Positions 1 through 8,680 of a DNA stretch of 64,000 nucleotides are shown in pieces. This stretch comes from Streptomyces sp. NBC_01275 (lineage in GTDB: Bacteria; Actinomycetota; Actinomycetes; Streptomycetales; Streptomycetaceae), in contig NZ_JAPEOZ010000001.1 in the NCBI RefSeq assembly GCF_026340655.1, positions 2,046,001 to 2,110,000 on the forward strand. Reading direction: 5' to 3'. The stretch's first letter is position 1, and each line of letters begins with the position of its first letter. Below the pieces are notes generated by a model. It saw only the letters and a list, made by a program, of their open reading frames with translations, had not been told where the DNA came from and did no database searches. The position numbers and the translations under genes were made by a program.

Positions 1-395
1 ACGGACCGCTCCTCGGCGAAGTTCGCCCGGTAGAGGAGCTGGATCAGCTCGTCCTGCCGGCCCTGCTCCTTGGCGAAGTGCAGCAGCCGGTGCATGTCGA
101 AGGTGTTGCCGTGGTCGCGGTCGCGGGTGCGGTAGTCGAGGCCCTCGGCGGCGGCCTGCGCGCCCAGGTTCTCCTCGCCGGCCTGCGCCTGCGCCTGGCT
201 CATGCCGTACTTCTTGGTGAGCATGGCGAGCACGGGCTGTACGTCGTCCTTGGCGCGGCCGGGGTCCAGTTCGAAGGAACGGTGCACGACCTCGACCTGG
301 TCACGGTGCGGGAAGGCCGCGAGCGCCTTCTCGAAGCGGGCCTTGCCCACGTAGCACCAGGGGCAGGCGATGTCGCTCCAGATCTCGACGCGCAT
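1..395 (-). CDS. DsbA-family (FrnE-like) thiol oxidoreductase, C-terminus cut by window edge
   Basis: The ATG at 395 reads MRVEIWSDIACPWCYVGKAR and stays open to the window edge, so only the first 131 residues are visible. The CPWC at residues 11-14 is the thioredoxin-fold redox motif of the DsbA/FrnE and 2-hydroxychromene-2-carboxylate isomerase family. The following HRSFELDP and MSQAQAQA stretches are typical of actinobacterial FrnE-like proteins. There is no signal peptide, so it is probably cytoplasmic and acts on disulfides or in a detoxification reaction. The substrate cannot be inferred. The start is the only in-frame ATG before CPWC. Confidence 0.85.
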   Translation of the reverse strand, partial: MRVEIWSDIACPWCYVGKARFEKALAAFPHRDQVEVVHRSFELDPGRAKDDVQPVLAMLTKKYGMSQAQAQAGEENLGAQAAAEGLDYRTRDRDHGNTFDMHRLLHFAKEQGRQDELIQLLYRANFAEERS

Positions 396-498
396 GTCTC
401 GGCTCTCTCCAGATCGTACGGGTACGGAGACTCCCTCCGCCTAGGTGCGTGAACGTTCAAGCGGTGGGGGTTCATTCCCCGGTCGCCGGGTTCGTTCC

Positions 499-524
499 CC
501 GGTCACGCGGACCCGGTCACGCGG
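499..524. repeat. 14-bp direct repeat over the stop codon of the GNAT gene
   Basis: CCGGTCACGCGG occurs at 499-510 and again at 513-524. The TGA of the acetyltransferase (517-519, reverse strand) lies inside the second copy. Further upstream the related GGTTCATTCCCCGGTC and GGTTCGTTCCCCGGTC also repeat. This is one of several stop-codon repeats in the window. Confidence 0.6.
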
Positions 525-1020
525 AAGCGACGGAGAAGCGCAGGAAGAGATGGTGGTCGTCCTCGGCGGGCGGGTTCTCCGGGTCCGGGATCCAGCCCTG
601 GCGGGCGTAGAAGGCCTGGGCGCGCCGGTTGTCGACGTGCACGTCGAGGACGGCGGCGCGGTGGCCGTCGGCGCGCCACTCCTCCACGCAGGCCTCGTGC
701 AGGACCGTACCGATGCCGGAGCGCCAGCGGTCGGGGTCGACGTGGAACTGGAACAGCTTGACCGAGTCCTCCGGGGCGCCCTCCGGTGTGCGGAAGGAGG
801 CGAGGCCCACGAGCCGGCCGTCGTCGATCACGCACAGCACATGCCCGTCGGGGCGCTCGATGGCGGCGCGCCAGACGGCGAGCCAGTCGGTGCCGTCCTG
901 CGGGATCCCGTCGGGGTAGTACGTCGCCCGGGCGCGCAGATGCAGCGCGGCGACGGCCTCCGCCTCGGCGGGCACCGCGGTGCGGATCACTCGGTTCTCG
1001 GTCCGGCTCTCTTCGATCAT
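517..1020 (-). CDS. GNAT family N-acetyltransferase
   Basis: This 167-aa protein has GNAT fold features: an N-terminal beta strand (NRVIRTAVPAEAEAVAALH), a central FQFHVDPDRWRSGIGTVLHE in which RSGIGT is the acetyl-CoA pyrophosphate loop (motif A), and a C-terminal VDNRRAQAFYARQGW typical of motif B. It probably transfers an acetyl group from acetyl-CoA to a small amine or a protein N-terminus. The acceptor is unknown. The start is the ATG at 1020 with only a weak ribosome binding site. Confidence 0.85.
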   Translation of the reverse strand: MIEESRTENRVIRTAVPAEAEAVAALHLRARATYYPDGIPQDGTDWLAVWRAAIERPDGHVLCVIDDGRLVGLASFRTPEGAPEDSVKLFQFHVDPDRWRSGIGTVLHEACVEEWRADGHRAAVLDVHVDNRRAQAFYARQGWIPDPENPPAEDDHHLFLRFSVASA

Positions 1021-1081
1021 GCAAGCCAGGACGCGCCGGTCGTCGCACCGGTTCCCGTACGGCGGGACCGCGCCCGTCCGC

Positions 1082-1690
1082 TCAGCTTCCGTCCCGCAGG
1101 TCGTCGGGCCAAAACGTCCTGAACTCGAGATGGTCGTATGTCACCACGCACCCGTCCCCCATCGGCGACTGCGTCATGAAGCCGACCAGGGCCGCGTCGT
1201 TCTCCTTCTCCTCGCCCAGCGTGAACAGCCGGACGAAGGTCCAGCGCTGTCCGTCGCGGGAGGCGTGGAAGGCGAGGACCCGGCCGGTCCGGCTCACCCG
1301 CAGCCAGACCGAACTGCCCTCCACGGTGAAGGAGTTGGCGTCGTCGGAGTGGCCCCGGGTGACCACCGTGCAGACGGTGGCCACGTCCGGGGAGTACTCC
1401 AGGCACAGCTTGGCCCAGGCCCGCTCGCCGACATGGACGTACAGCGCCCCCGCGTCGAAGGCCCAGCCGAACCCCACGGTGACCCGCGCGATCAGCTGGA
1501 AGTCGCCCTCCGGCGCGCCGAGCAGCCGGGGCGCGTCGGAGGCGGGATCCACCCCGTCCCCGGCCGGCGGCACGAACCGATCCTGCCGAGGCCCGGCCCA
1601 CCCGGTGAGCACCCCGTCCTCGTAGGACCAGTTGCCCTGAGGCCCATAAGTACGGAGGGGAAAAGGCAGTTCGGGAAGCGAGACGTCCAT
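1082..1690 (-). CDS. DUF1349 domain protein (concanavalin A-like lectin fold)
   Basis: This 202-aa cytoplasmic-looking protein carries the sequence pattern of the DUF1349 family, sometimes named regulation of enolase 1. Visible signs are DFQLIARVTVGFGWAFDAGALYVHVGERAWAKLC-type beta strands, a VVTRGHSDDAN loop and WLRVSRTGRVLAFHASRDG. The family adopts a beta sandwich and may bind sugars, but its reaction is not established. The gene lies downstream of the dehydrogenase in the same direction, separated by a dispersed intergenic repeat. Confidence 0.8.
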   Translation of the reverse strand: MDVSLPELPFPLRTYGPQGNWSYEDGVLTGWAGPRQDRFVPPAGDGVDPASDAPRLLGAPEGDFQLIARVTVGFGWAFDAGALYVHVGERAWAKLCLEYSPDVATVCTVVTRGHSDDANSFTVEGSSVWLRVSRTGRVLAFHASRDGQRWTFVRLFTLGEEKENDAALVGFMTQSPMGDGCVVTYDHLEFRTFWPDDLRDGS

Positions 1691-1722
1691 GGCCCCATCA
1701 TCTCAGGCAGCGTGAGATCCCT

Positions 1723-1800
1723 AAGGGGCGCGGGACTGTATCGATATGCGGCTCCGCCGCGTGGGCGCGACCCACCACAACGGCCCCGCAGCCCGCGAAC
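1723..1800. repeat. Dispersed Streptomyces intergenic repeat, copy 1
   Basis: The core GTATCGATATGCGGCTCCGC followed by CGCGTGGGCGCG recurs at 23270-23302. Both copies begin with a GGGCG(C/T)GGG(A/G)CTG segment and sit between genes. It looks like a dispersed non-coding repeat common in Streptomyces genomes. Function is unknown. Confidence 0.65.
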
Positions 1801-1833
1801 CGCCGAAACCCCTTACGGCGCACGCGCGGAGCG

Positions 1834-3363
1834 CTACCGCTCCAAGTGACCGTTGAACCTGCGCGGCAGCCCCAACTCGTTCTCGTCCCGAAGCTCCACC
1901 GGCAGCAGCGCCGCAGGAGTGTTCTGGTAGGCGACGGGCCGCAGCCACCGCTCGATGGCGGTCCCGCCCACGGACGTCGACGTCGACGTCGTGGCCGGGT
2001 ACGGCCCCCCGTGATGCTGCGCCGGCGCGACGGCGACCCCCGTCGGCCAGCCGTTCACCAGCACCCGCCCGGCCAGCGGAGTCAGTTCGGCGAGGATCTC
2101 AGCCCCCCGCCCCTCGCCGGCGGCCTCCCCCTCGGACAGCTGAACCGTCGCCGTGAGGTTCCCCGGCAGCCGCGAGAGAACCCCCCGCACCTCCCCCTCG
2201 TCCTCATAGCGCGCCACGACGGTGACGGGCCCGAAGCACTCCTCCAGCAGGAGATCGTGCTCCCCCTCGGCCGCGAGCCGGGAAGCCGGCACGGTCAGGA
2301 ACCCGGCGCTGACCGTGTGCTCCCCGCCCGACCCGGGCGTCACCGGCGACTCCACGTCCGCCAGCGCCGCGCGCTCGGCGACCCCGGCGATGAAGTTGTC
2401 GCGCATCCGGTGGTCGAGCAGTACGCCCGCGTCGGTGTCGCTCACCGCGTCCGTCAGCGACTTGACCAGGCCGTCCCCGGCCGCGCCGGACGGCACCAGC
2501 ACCAGGCCCGGCTTCACGCAGAACTGTCCGACGCCCAACGTCATGGACCCGGCGAGCCCGGCCCCGATGGCCTCCGCGCGCTCGGCGGCGGCGGCCTCGG
2601 TCACCACGACCGGGTTGAGCGAGCCCAGCTCGCCGTGGAACGGGATCGGCACGGGCCGCGCGGCCGCCGCGTCGAACAGGGCGCGACCGCCCCGGATCGA
2701 CCCGGTGAAGCCGGCCGCGGCGACCAGCGGGTGCTTGATCAGCTCGACGCCGGCCTCGAAGCCGTGCACGAGACCGAGGACGCCCTCCGGGATGCCGTGC
2801 TCGGCGGCGGCGGTACGCAGCACCTTGGCGACCAGCTCGGACAGGGCCGGGTGGTCGGGGTGGGCCTTGACGACGACCGGGTTGCCGGCGCCCAGCGCGC
2901 TCGCGGTGTCGCCTCCGGCGACGGAGAACGCGAAGGGGAAGTTGGACGCCGAATAGACGGCGACGACCCCGAGCGGCACCTTGTAGCGGCGCAGGTCGGG
3001 GATAGGGGGCGTGGCGGTGTCGTCGGGGTGGTTGACGACGACGTCGAGGAAGGCGCCCTCGTCGACGATGTCCGCGAAGGCCCGCAGCTGGTAGCAGGTG
3101 CGGGCGAGCTCGCCGTTCAGCCGGACGGGGCCGAGCGCGGTCTCGGCGTCGGCCACCTCGACCAGCTGCTCCTTGGCCGCCTGCAGCCGGTCGGCGGCGC
3201 TGCGCAGGAAGGCCGCGCGGACGGTGCGGTCGGCGAGGGAACCGCGCGCCTGGTGGGCGGCGCGGACGACGGAGTCCACCTCCTGGGCCGTGGCCTCCAC
3301 CGCAACCTGTTCGCGCTGCTTCCCGGTACGGGGGTCGACACTCCAGACTGGTGCTGCTGCCAC
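1834..3363 (-). CDS. NADP-type aldehyde dehydrogenase, probable alpha-ketoglutaric semialdehyde dehydrogenase
   Basis: This 509-aa enzyme is expected to oxidise 2-oxoglutarate semialdehyde to 2-oxoglutarate, the last step of oxidative uronate and pentose catabolism. Visible are the Rossmann part (VYSASNFPFAFSVAGGDTASALGAGNPVVVKAHP), the general-base Glu region (FHGELGSLNPV) and the catalytic Cys (GVGQFCVKPGLV). This arrangement is typical of the KGSADH branch rather than ordinary aldehyde dehydrogenases. I chose the GTG at 3363 because GGAGGG lies 7 bp upstream; the reading frame stays open upstream to 3432. It is divergent from an IclR regulator and fits the udh/kdgD genes near 41 kb. Confidence 0.85.
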   Translation of the reverse strand: MAAAPVWSVDPRTGKQREQVAVEATAQEVDSVVRAAHQARGSLADRTVRAAFLRSAADRLQAAKEQLVEVADAETALGPVRLNGELARTCYQLRAFADIVDEGAFLDVVVNHPDDTATPPIPDLRRYKVPLGVVAVYSASNFPFAFSVAGGDTASALGAGNPVVVKAHPDHPALSELVAKVLRTAAAEHGIPEGVLGLVHGFEAGVELIKHPLVAAAGFTGSIRGGRALFDAAAARPVPIPFHGELGSLNPVVVTEAAAAERAEAIGAGLAGSMTLGVGQFCVKPGLVLVPSGAAGDGLVKSLTDAVSDTDAGVLLDHRMRDNFIAGVAERAALADVESPVTPGSGGEHTVSAGFLTVPASRLAAEGEHDLLLEECFGPVTVVARYEDEGEVRGVLSRLPGNLTATVQLSEGEAAGEGRGAEILAELTPLAGRVLVNGWPTGVAVAPAQHHGGPYPATTSTSTSVGGTAIERWLRPVAYQNTPAALLPVELRDENELGLPRRFNGHLER

Positions 3364-3395
3364 CGCGGGTCCCTCCACGTGCTGTGTATCTGGGG

Positions 3396-3455
3396 TATCA
3401 GAGACATCAAGGTCGTTCGATATGCTGAACACTGTCTCTGATAGTGAATATGCTG
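3396..3455. promoter_or_regulatory. Candidate operator region between dehydrogenase and IclR genes
   Basis: A perfect 10-bp inverted repeat, TATCAGAGAC at 3396-3405 and GTCTCTGATA at 3434-3443, spans the divergent promoter region. A direct repeat ATATGCTG lies at 3420-3427 and 3448-3455. IclR proteins normally bind their own promoter region, so these are candidate sites. The sequence around 3420 resembles the repeats upstream of kdgD at 41248-41284. Confidence 0.5.
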
Positions 3456-3491
3456 GAGACTATTTCTCGTCGAACGAAGGGGTCAAGGGCG

Positions 3492-4265
3492 ATGTCGGTT
3501 GGCGAGACGGGGGGCGGAGCGCAGGTCAAGTCCGCGGTGCGGACGGTTGAGCTGCTGGAATACTTCGCGGGCCGCCCCGGTATGCACTCCCTGGCGTCGG
3601 TCCAGGAGGCCGTCGGGTATCCCAAGTCCAGCCTCTACATGCTGCTGCGCACGCTCGTGGAGCTGGGCTGGGTGGAGACGGACGCGACGGGCACGCGGTA
3701 CGGCATCGGGGTGCGGGCGCTGCTCGTCGGCACCTCCTACATCGACGGCGACGAGGTCGTCGCGGCCGCCCGGCCGACCCTGGACCGGCTCTCGGACGAC
3801 ACCACCGAGACCATCCACCTCGCCCGCCTCGACGGCACCAACGTCGTCTACCTCGCCACCCGCCAGTCCCAGCACTACCTGCGCCCCTTCACCCGGGTCG
3901 GCCGCCGGCTCCCGGCCCACTCCACCTCGCTCGGCAAGGCGCTGCTGAGCACGTACTCCGACGAGCAGGTCCGCAAGCTGCTCCCGGAGACGCTTCCGGC
4001 GCTGACCGAGCACACGATCACGGACCGCGAGAAGCTCATCGAGGAGCTGCACCAGGTCCGCGAGCAGGGCTTCGCCGTGGACCGCGAGGAGAACACCCTC
4101 GGCCTGCGCTGCTTCGGCGTGGCGATCCCGTACCGCACGCCGGCCCGGGACGCCATCAGCTGCTCGGTGCCGGTGGCCCGACTCACCCCGGCGCACGAGC
4201 AGTTGGTCAAGGACGCACTGTTCGACGCGCGGGACCGGCTGACGCTCGCCACCCGTAGGCTCTGA
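3492..4265 (+). CDS. IclR family transcriptional regulator
   Basis: This 257-aa regulator has an N-terminal winged helix (VKSAVRTVELLEYFAGRPGMHSL, then PKSSLYMLLRTLVELGWVE as recognition region) and a C-terminal IclR effector domain (ETIHLARLDGTNVVYLATR, LPAHSTSLGKALLS, REQGFAVDREENTLGLRCFGVAIP). IclR effector domains bind small acids. Divergence from the semialdehyde dehydrogenase suggests it controls sugar-acid catabolism. The ATG at 3492 is chosen because the domain begins right after it; an ATG at 3444 is in frame but lies inside the repeat region. Confidence 0.9.
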   Translation: MSVGETGGGAQVKSAVRTVELLEYFAGRPGMHSLASVQEAVGYPKSSLYMLLRTLVELGWVETDATGTRYGIGVRALLVGTSYIDGDEVVAAARPTLDRLSDDTTETIHLARLDGTNVVYLATRQSQHYLRPFTRVGRRLPAHSTSLGKALLSTYSDEQVRKLLPETLPALTEHTITDREKLIEELHQVREQGFAVDREENTLGLRCFGVAIPYRTPARDAISCSVPVARLTPAHEQLVKDALFDARDRLTLATRRL

Positions 4266-4268
4266 GGC

Positions 4269-4739
4269 ATGCAGATCGCCTTGCGCAGCGTCCACGACAG
4301 TGATCTGCCGGTGTTCTACCGGCAGTCGAACGACCCCGAGTCCCTCCGGATGGCCGCGTTCACCCCGCAGGACCCGGCCGACCGGGACGCCTTCGACGCC
4401 CACTGGAAGAAGATCCGCGCCTCGTCCGCCGTACTGCGCACGATCCTGGCCGACGGGGACGTGGTGGGCAGCGCGGCGGTGTACGGGGAGCCGGGCGAGC
4501 GCGAGGTGACGTACTGGGTGGACCGGGCGTACTGGGGCCGGGGCATCGCCACGGCCGCGCTGCGCGACCTGCTGGCCGAGATCCCGGAGCGCCCGCTGTA
4601 CGCCAGGGCGGCGGCCGACAACGCAGGCTCCCTGCGCGTCCTGGAGAAGTGCGGTTTCCGGACGACGGAACGGACCAGGGGGTACGCGCACGCGCGCGGC
4701 GAGGAGATCGACGAGGTCGTGCTGCGCCTGGAGGCGTGA
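4269..4739 (+). CDS. GNAT family N-acetyltransferase (RimJ-like)
   Basis: This 156-aa protein begins MQIALRSVHDSDLPVFYRQS and has the acetyl-CoA loop YWGRGIATAALRDLL, followed by ARAAADNAGSLRVLEKCGFRTTERTRGYA. This is the RimJ/RimL-like GNAT layout. It starts 3 bp after the IclR stop codon, so the two are probably co-transcribed. The acceptor is unknown. Confidence 0.85.
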   Translation: MQIALRSVHDSDLPVFYRQSNDPESLRMAAFTPQDPADRDAFDAHWKKIRASSAVLRTILADGDVVGSAAVYGEPGEREVTYWVDRAYWGRGIATAALRDLLAEIPERPLYARAAADNAGSLRVLEKCGFRTTERTRGYAHARGEEIDEVVLRLEA

Positions 4740-4879
4740 GACGCGCCCGACCGAGCAGGCCCGCCCGATCACGCAAGGCCCGCCGCTCACGCATGCACAC
4801 CCGATCGCGTATGAACACTCGATGAGAAAAGCACCGTAAGGGAACGATTCCTTCCCGCCCCCTCGTCCTTCTGTACGCA

Positions 4880-6337
4880 ATGAACAAGACGATCAGGCGC
4901 GCCTCGGTCTTCGCGCTGCTCCTGGTGTTCGCCCTGCTGCTGCGGGCGACCTGGGTGCAGTTCTACGAGGGCCAGGCACTCGCGGACGACAAGGACAACC
5001 GGCGCAACGCGATCGAGACGTACGCGGACCCGCTGGGGAACATCATCGTGGCCGGAAAGGCGATCACCGGCTCGGCGGCCACGTCGGGCGGCGACCTCAG
5101 ATACAAACGCACGTACACCGACGGCGAGCTGTACGCGGCGGTGACCGGGTACGCCTCGCAGAGCTACGCCCCGACGCAGCTGGAGGGCATCTACACGGAC
5201 CTGCTCAACGGCACGGACACCCGGCTGAAGACCGTCATGGACACGGTCACCAACAAGCGGGCCGACCCGGGTGACGTGATCACGACGATCGACCCGGACG
5301 TGCAGAAGGCGGCGTACGACGCGCTGGGCGACAAGAAGGGCGCGGCCGTCGCGATCGACCCGACGACCGGCAAGATCCTCGCGGTGGTCTCGACCCCGTC
5401 GTACGACCCGTCGTCGCTGACCGACGCCAACACCGCCGGTACGGCCTGGAAGAAGCTCAACGCGGACTCCGACAAGCCGCTGACCAACCGGGCGCTGCGC
5501 CAGCCGCTGGCGCCGGGCTCGACGTTCAAGCTGGTCGTGGCGGCGGCCGCGCTGGAGGACGGGCTGTACTCGTCGGTGGACGAGAAGACCGACAGCGAGG
5601 ACCCGTACACGCTGCCGGGCACCCGGACGGACCTGGCGAACGAGAACACCTCGGCGCCCTGTGAGAACGCCACGATCCGGGTCGCGCTGCAGTACTCCTG
5701 CAACAACGTCTTCGCCCACATGGCCGTCCAGCTCGGACAGGACAAGCTCAGGGCCATGGCCGAGAAGTTCGGCTTCAACGACGACAGCCAGGACGTGCCC
5801 GTGCGGGCGTACGCGAGCGTGTACCCCTCGGACATGGACGCGTCGTCCACGGCCCTGACCGGCATCGGCCAGTTCGACGTGACCGCCACCCCGCTGCAGA
5901 TGGCCATGGTGTCCGCGGCCATCGCCAACGGCGGCAAGCTGGTCTCGCCGCACATGGTCTCGCAGATCACCGACAGCGGCGGCGACGTGCTGAAGGACTA
6001 CGACGACGAGGCGTCCAGCACCCGGATCGTGAGCTCCGCCACCGCCGGGCAACTCCAGTCGGCGATGCAGACGGTCGTCGAGAAGGGCACCGGCACGAAC
6101 GCGATCATCGACGGCGTCACCGTCGGCGGCAAGACGGGCACGGCCCAGAACGGCGAGAACAACAGCAAGGCGCCGTACGCCTGGTTCACGTCGTACGGCA
6201 AGTCCGACTCGACCGGCAAGGAGGTCGCCGTGGCGGTCGTGGTCGAGCAGTCGAACGCGGCCCGCTCGGAGGTCAGCGGCAACGGTCTGGCCGCCCCGGT
6301 CGCGAAGGCCATGATGAAAGCGGCGCTGAAGAGCTAG
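4880..6337 (+). CDS. pbpA: Class B penicillin-binding protein PbpA (transpeptidase)
   Basis: This 485-aa protein has a single N-terminal membrane anchor (residues 8-22), a short dimerisation region and a transpeptidase domain. The three active-site motifs are present: STFK at 214-217 with the acylated Ser, SCN at 273-275 and KTGTA at 418-422. It cross-links peptidoglycan outside the membrane during growth or sporulation. The length and N-terminus match actinobacterial PbpA, which usually sits beside a RodA/FtsW gene; none is adjacent here, so this is probably a stand-alone paralogue. The ribosome binding site is weak. Confidence 0.9.
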   Translation: MNKTIRRASVFALLLVFALLLRATWVQFYEGQALADDKDNRRNAIETYADPLGNIIVAGKAITGSAATSGGDLRYKRTYTDGELYAAVTGYASQSYAPTQLEGIYTDLLNGTDTRLKTVMDTVTNKRADPGDVITTIDPDVQKAAYDALGDKKGAAVAIDPTTGKILAVVSTPSYDPSSLTDANTAGTAWKKLNADSDKPLTNRALRQPLAPGSTFKLVVAAAALEDGLYSSVDEKTDSEDPYTLPGTRTDLANENTSAPCENATIRVALQYSCNNVFAHMAVQLGQDKLRAMAEKFGFNDDSQDVPVRAYASVYPSDMDASSTALTGIGQFDVTATPLQMAMVSAAIANGGKLVSPHMVSQITDSGGDVLKDYDDEASSTRIVSSATAGQLQSAMQTVVEKGTGTNAIIDGVTVGGKTGTAQNGENNSKAPYAWFTSYGKSDSTGKEVAVAVVVEQSNAARSEVSGNGLAAPVAKAMMKAALKS

Positions 6338-6354
6338 CCACCAGGGCTGAAGAC

Positions 6355-6384
6355 GAGGGGCGGCCCCGAAAGGAGCCGCCCCTC
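6355..6384. terminator. Intrinsic terminator hairpin between pbpA and the NCS2 gene
   Basis: A perfect 10-bp stem, GAGGGGCGGC at 6355-6364 with GCCGCCCCTC at 6375-6384, encloses a 10-base loop. It lies 18 bp after the pbpA stop and between convergent genes. There is no T tract, as is usual in Streptomyces. Confidence 0.75.
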
Positions 6385-6387
6385 ACC

Positions 6388-6431
6388 TCACTTCACGCGT
6401 CTCACTTCACTTCACGCGCCTCACTTCACGC
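6388..6431. repeat. CTCACTTCACGCG tandem repeats next to the permease stop codon
   Basis: Three copies of CTCACTTCACGCG, the middle one carrying an extra ACTTC, run up to the stop codon of the NCS2 permease at 6435. They are non-coding on both strands as far as I can see. Confidence 0.65.
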
Positions 6432-6434
6432 GTC

Positions 6435-7835
6435 CTACTTCGTGCCCAGGATCTGCTCGATCGGGTCGATCGCGAAGTACACGACGAACAGCGCCGAAGC
6501 CCCCCACAGCAGCCAGTGCACGTCCTTCGCCTTGCCGAGCACCGTCTTGATGAGCACGTAGGCGAGGAAGCCCGCGCCGATGCCGTTGGTGATCGAGTAC
6601 GTGAACGGCATCACGGCGATCGTCAGGAACGCGGGGATGGCGATCTCGTACTTGTCCCAGTCGATGCTCTTGACCTGGGTCATCATCAGGAAGCCGACGG
6701 CGACGAGGGCCGGGGCGGCGGCCTGGAGCGGGACGATGGTGAGGACCGGGGTCAGGAACAGGGCGAGGGCGAACAGGCCGCCGGTGACGAGGTTGGAGAA
6801 GCCGGTGCGCGAGCCCTCGCCGACGCCGGCCGCGGACTCGATGTAGGAGGTCGCGGAGGACGAGGAGGCCGCGCCGCCGGCGACCGCCGCCGCGCCGTCG
6901 ATGAGCAGCACACGACCGAGGTTCGGCACCTTGCCCTCCTCGTCCAGCAGACCCGCCTCCGCGCTGATGCCGACGACCGTGCCCATGGTGTCGAAGAAGT
7001 CGGACAGGACGAGCGTGAAGACCAGCAGGACGACCGTGATGGCGCTGGTCTCGCCGAACGCGCCGAACAGGCTGAAGTGACCGAGCAGCCCGAAGTCGGG
7101 GGTGTCGAGAAGCTTGTCGGGCCACGACGGGGTGGTCAGGCCCCAGGACTTGATGTCGGCGATCGAGTTGATGACGATGGCCAGCACCGTCATGGTCACA
7201 ATGCTGATCAGGATCGCGCCCTTGACCTTGCGGGCGAACAGTCCGATGGTCAGCAGCACGCCGAGGCAGAAGACGAGGACCGGCCAGCCGCTGAGGCTGC
7301 CGGTGCCGCCGAGCTGCACGGGAACGGTCGTGTTCGCGGCGTCCGGGATACGGCTGACGAAGCCGGCGTCGACGAAGCCGATGAAGGCGATGAACAGACC
7401 GATGCCGACGCTGATCGCCTGCTTGAGCGACTGCGGGATGGCGTGCATGACGGCCTCGCGCAGACCGGTCGCCACCAGGACGCAGATCAGAAGACCTTCC
7501 AGAACAACGAGGCCCATCGCGTCGTCCCAGCTCATCAGCGGGGCGATCTGGAAGGCGACGACCGCGTTGAGGCCGAGGCCGGCGGCGAGCGCGAGGGGCA
7601 GGTTGCCGCCGACGCCCATGATGATCGTCATCACCGCGGCCACCAGGGCGGTGGCGGTGGTGAGTTGGACCGGGTCGAGGGTGTGGCCGAACTTGTCCTT
7701 GGCGCTGCCCAGGATGATGGGGTTCAGGACAAGGATGTAGGCCATGGTGAAGAACGTGGCGAAGCCGCCGCGTATCTCCCGGCCGAGGGTGGACCCCCGC
7801 TCGGAGATCTTGAAGAACCGGTCCACAGTTTCCAC
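6435..7835 (-). CDS. NCS2 family nucleobase permease (AzgA/GhxP-like)
   Basis: This 466-aa integral membrane protein has about 12-14 hydrophobic segments. It starts ERGSTLGREIRGGFATFFTMAYILVLNPI, the signature of the AzgA-like branch of NCS2 that imports hypoxanthine, guanine or adenine with protons. Other matching pieces are GLGLNAVVAFQIAP and SDFFDTMGTVVGISAEAGLLDE. The GTG start at 7835 has GGGAG 6 bp upstream. It is monocistronic between the pbpA terminator and a divergent sigma factor. Confidence 0.9.
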   Translation of the reverse strand: METVDRFFKISERGSTLGREIRGGFATFFTMAYILVLNPIILGSAKDKFGHTLDPVQLTTATALVAAVMTIIMGVGGNLPLALAAGLGLNAVVAFQIAPLMSWDDAMGLVVLEGLLICVLVATGLREAVMHAIPQSLKQAISVGIGLFIAFIGFVDAGFVSRIPDAANTTVPVQLGGTGSLSGWPVLVFCLGVLLTIGLFARKVKGAILISIVTMTVLAIVINSIADIKSWGLTTPSWPDKLLDTPDFGLLGHFSLFGAFGETSAITVVLLVFTLVLSDFFDTMGTVVGISAEAGLLDEEGKVPNLGRVLLIDGAAAVAGGAASSSSATSYIESAAGVGEGSRTGFSNLVTGGLFALALFLTPVLTIVPLQAAAPALVAVGFLMMTQVKSIDWDKYEIAIPAFLTIAVMPFTYSITNGIGAGFLAYVLIKTVLGKAKDVHWLLWGASALFVVYFAIDPIEQILGTK

Positions 7836-8116
7836 GTGCTGCTCCCTGCTACCTGAATGATCGTGTGCGGATGCTGGCTGGATTGTTCCTGCGTTGAACC
7901 GTCCTCAGGTTTTCGCCGTGTTACGGAATCGGGCCTCCGCGCAGCTCCCGGACGCCACATGATGTTCGAACCCCCGTACCAATCCAAGAGGTAGATCACT
8001 GCTACGCTTCCGGATCTCGTCCCAGGCCCTCCCCGGGACATCCCCAGGTCATTCACATGACACGCACAGCCGGCACCCCCGCCGGTGCAGAGCACCGCAC
8101 CGAGAAGAGGTCACCC

Positions 8117-8680
8117 GTGGGCACAGTCGTGGACGACGAGGCCTCCGTGGAATTCCATGCCTTCTTCGACCGCCACTACGCCGAACTGGCCAGGCTCGCT
8201 CATCTGTTGACCGGTGAGGCGGACGCCGCAGACGACCTGGCCGCGGACGCGCTGCTGGCGCTGTGGAACCGCTGGGACCGGGTGCGCGCGGCCGACCATC
8301 CGGTGGCGTACGCCCGTGGCGTCGTCGCCAACCTGGCCCGCACCCGCATCCGCAGCGCCGTCCGCGAGCGCCGCAGGATCGCCCTGTTCTGGTCGCAGCG
8401 CGAGGAGAGCACGGAGAACCCGGACGTCGCGGGCGCGGTGGACGTCCAGTCGGCGCTGCGTAGACTCCCCTTCCGCAAAAGGGCCTGTGTGGTGCTCCGG
8501 CACGCGTTCGATCTCTCGGAGAAGGACACCGCGCTCGCGCTGGGGGTCTCGGTGGGTACGGTGAAGAGCCAGACCTCGAAGGGAATGGCCGAGTTGCAGA
8601 AGTTGCTCGGCGTCAAGGGATCTCCGCTTAAGGTGCGTGCGATGGCCCGCACCGGTGAGGCCGGAGGAAGGGACCGATGA
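8117..8680 (+). CDS. SigE-family RNA polymerase sigma factor
   Basis: This 187-aa ECF-type factor has region 2 (FHAFFDRHYAELARLAHLLTGEADAADDLAADALLALWNRW) and region 4 (ALRRLPFRKRACVVLRHAFDLSEKDTALALGVSVGTVKSQTSKGMAELQKLL) joined by a short linker. I prefer the GTG at 8117 because AGAGG lies 6 bp upstream; an in-frame ATG at 8057 would add 20 residues. It overlaps the next gene by 4 bp (ATGA), so that membrane protein is translationally coupled and may control it. The inducing signal is unknown. Confidence 0.85.
   Translation: MGTVVDDEASVEFHAFFDRHYAELARLAHLLTGEADAADDLAADALLALWNRWDRVRAADHPVAYARGVVANLARTRIRSAVRERRRIALFWSQREESTENPDVAGAVDVQSALRRLPFRKRACVVLRHAFDLSEKDTALALGVSVGTVKSQTSKGMAELQKLLGVKGSPLKVRAMARTGEAGGRDR

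Noticed and set aside
7955..7985. T-loop-like GGGGGTTCGAAC on the reverse strand, possible tRNA
   Set aside because: No matching acceptor, D or anticodon stems could be found around it.
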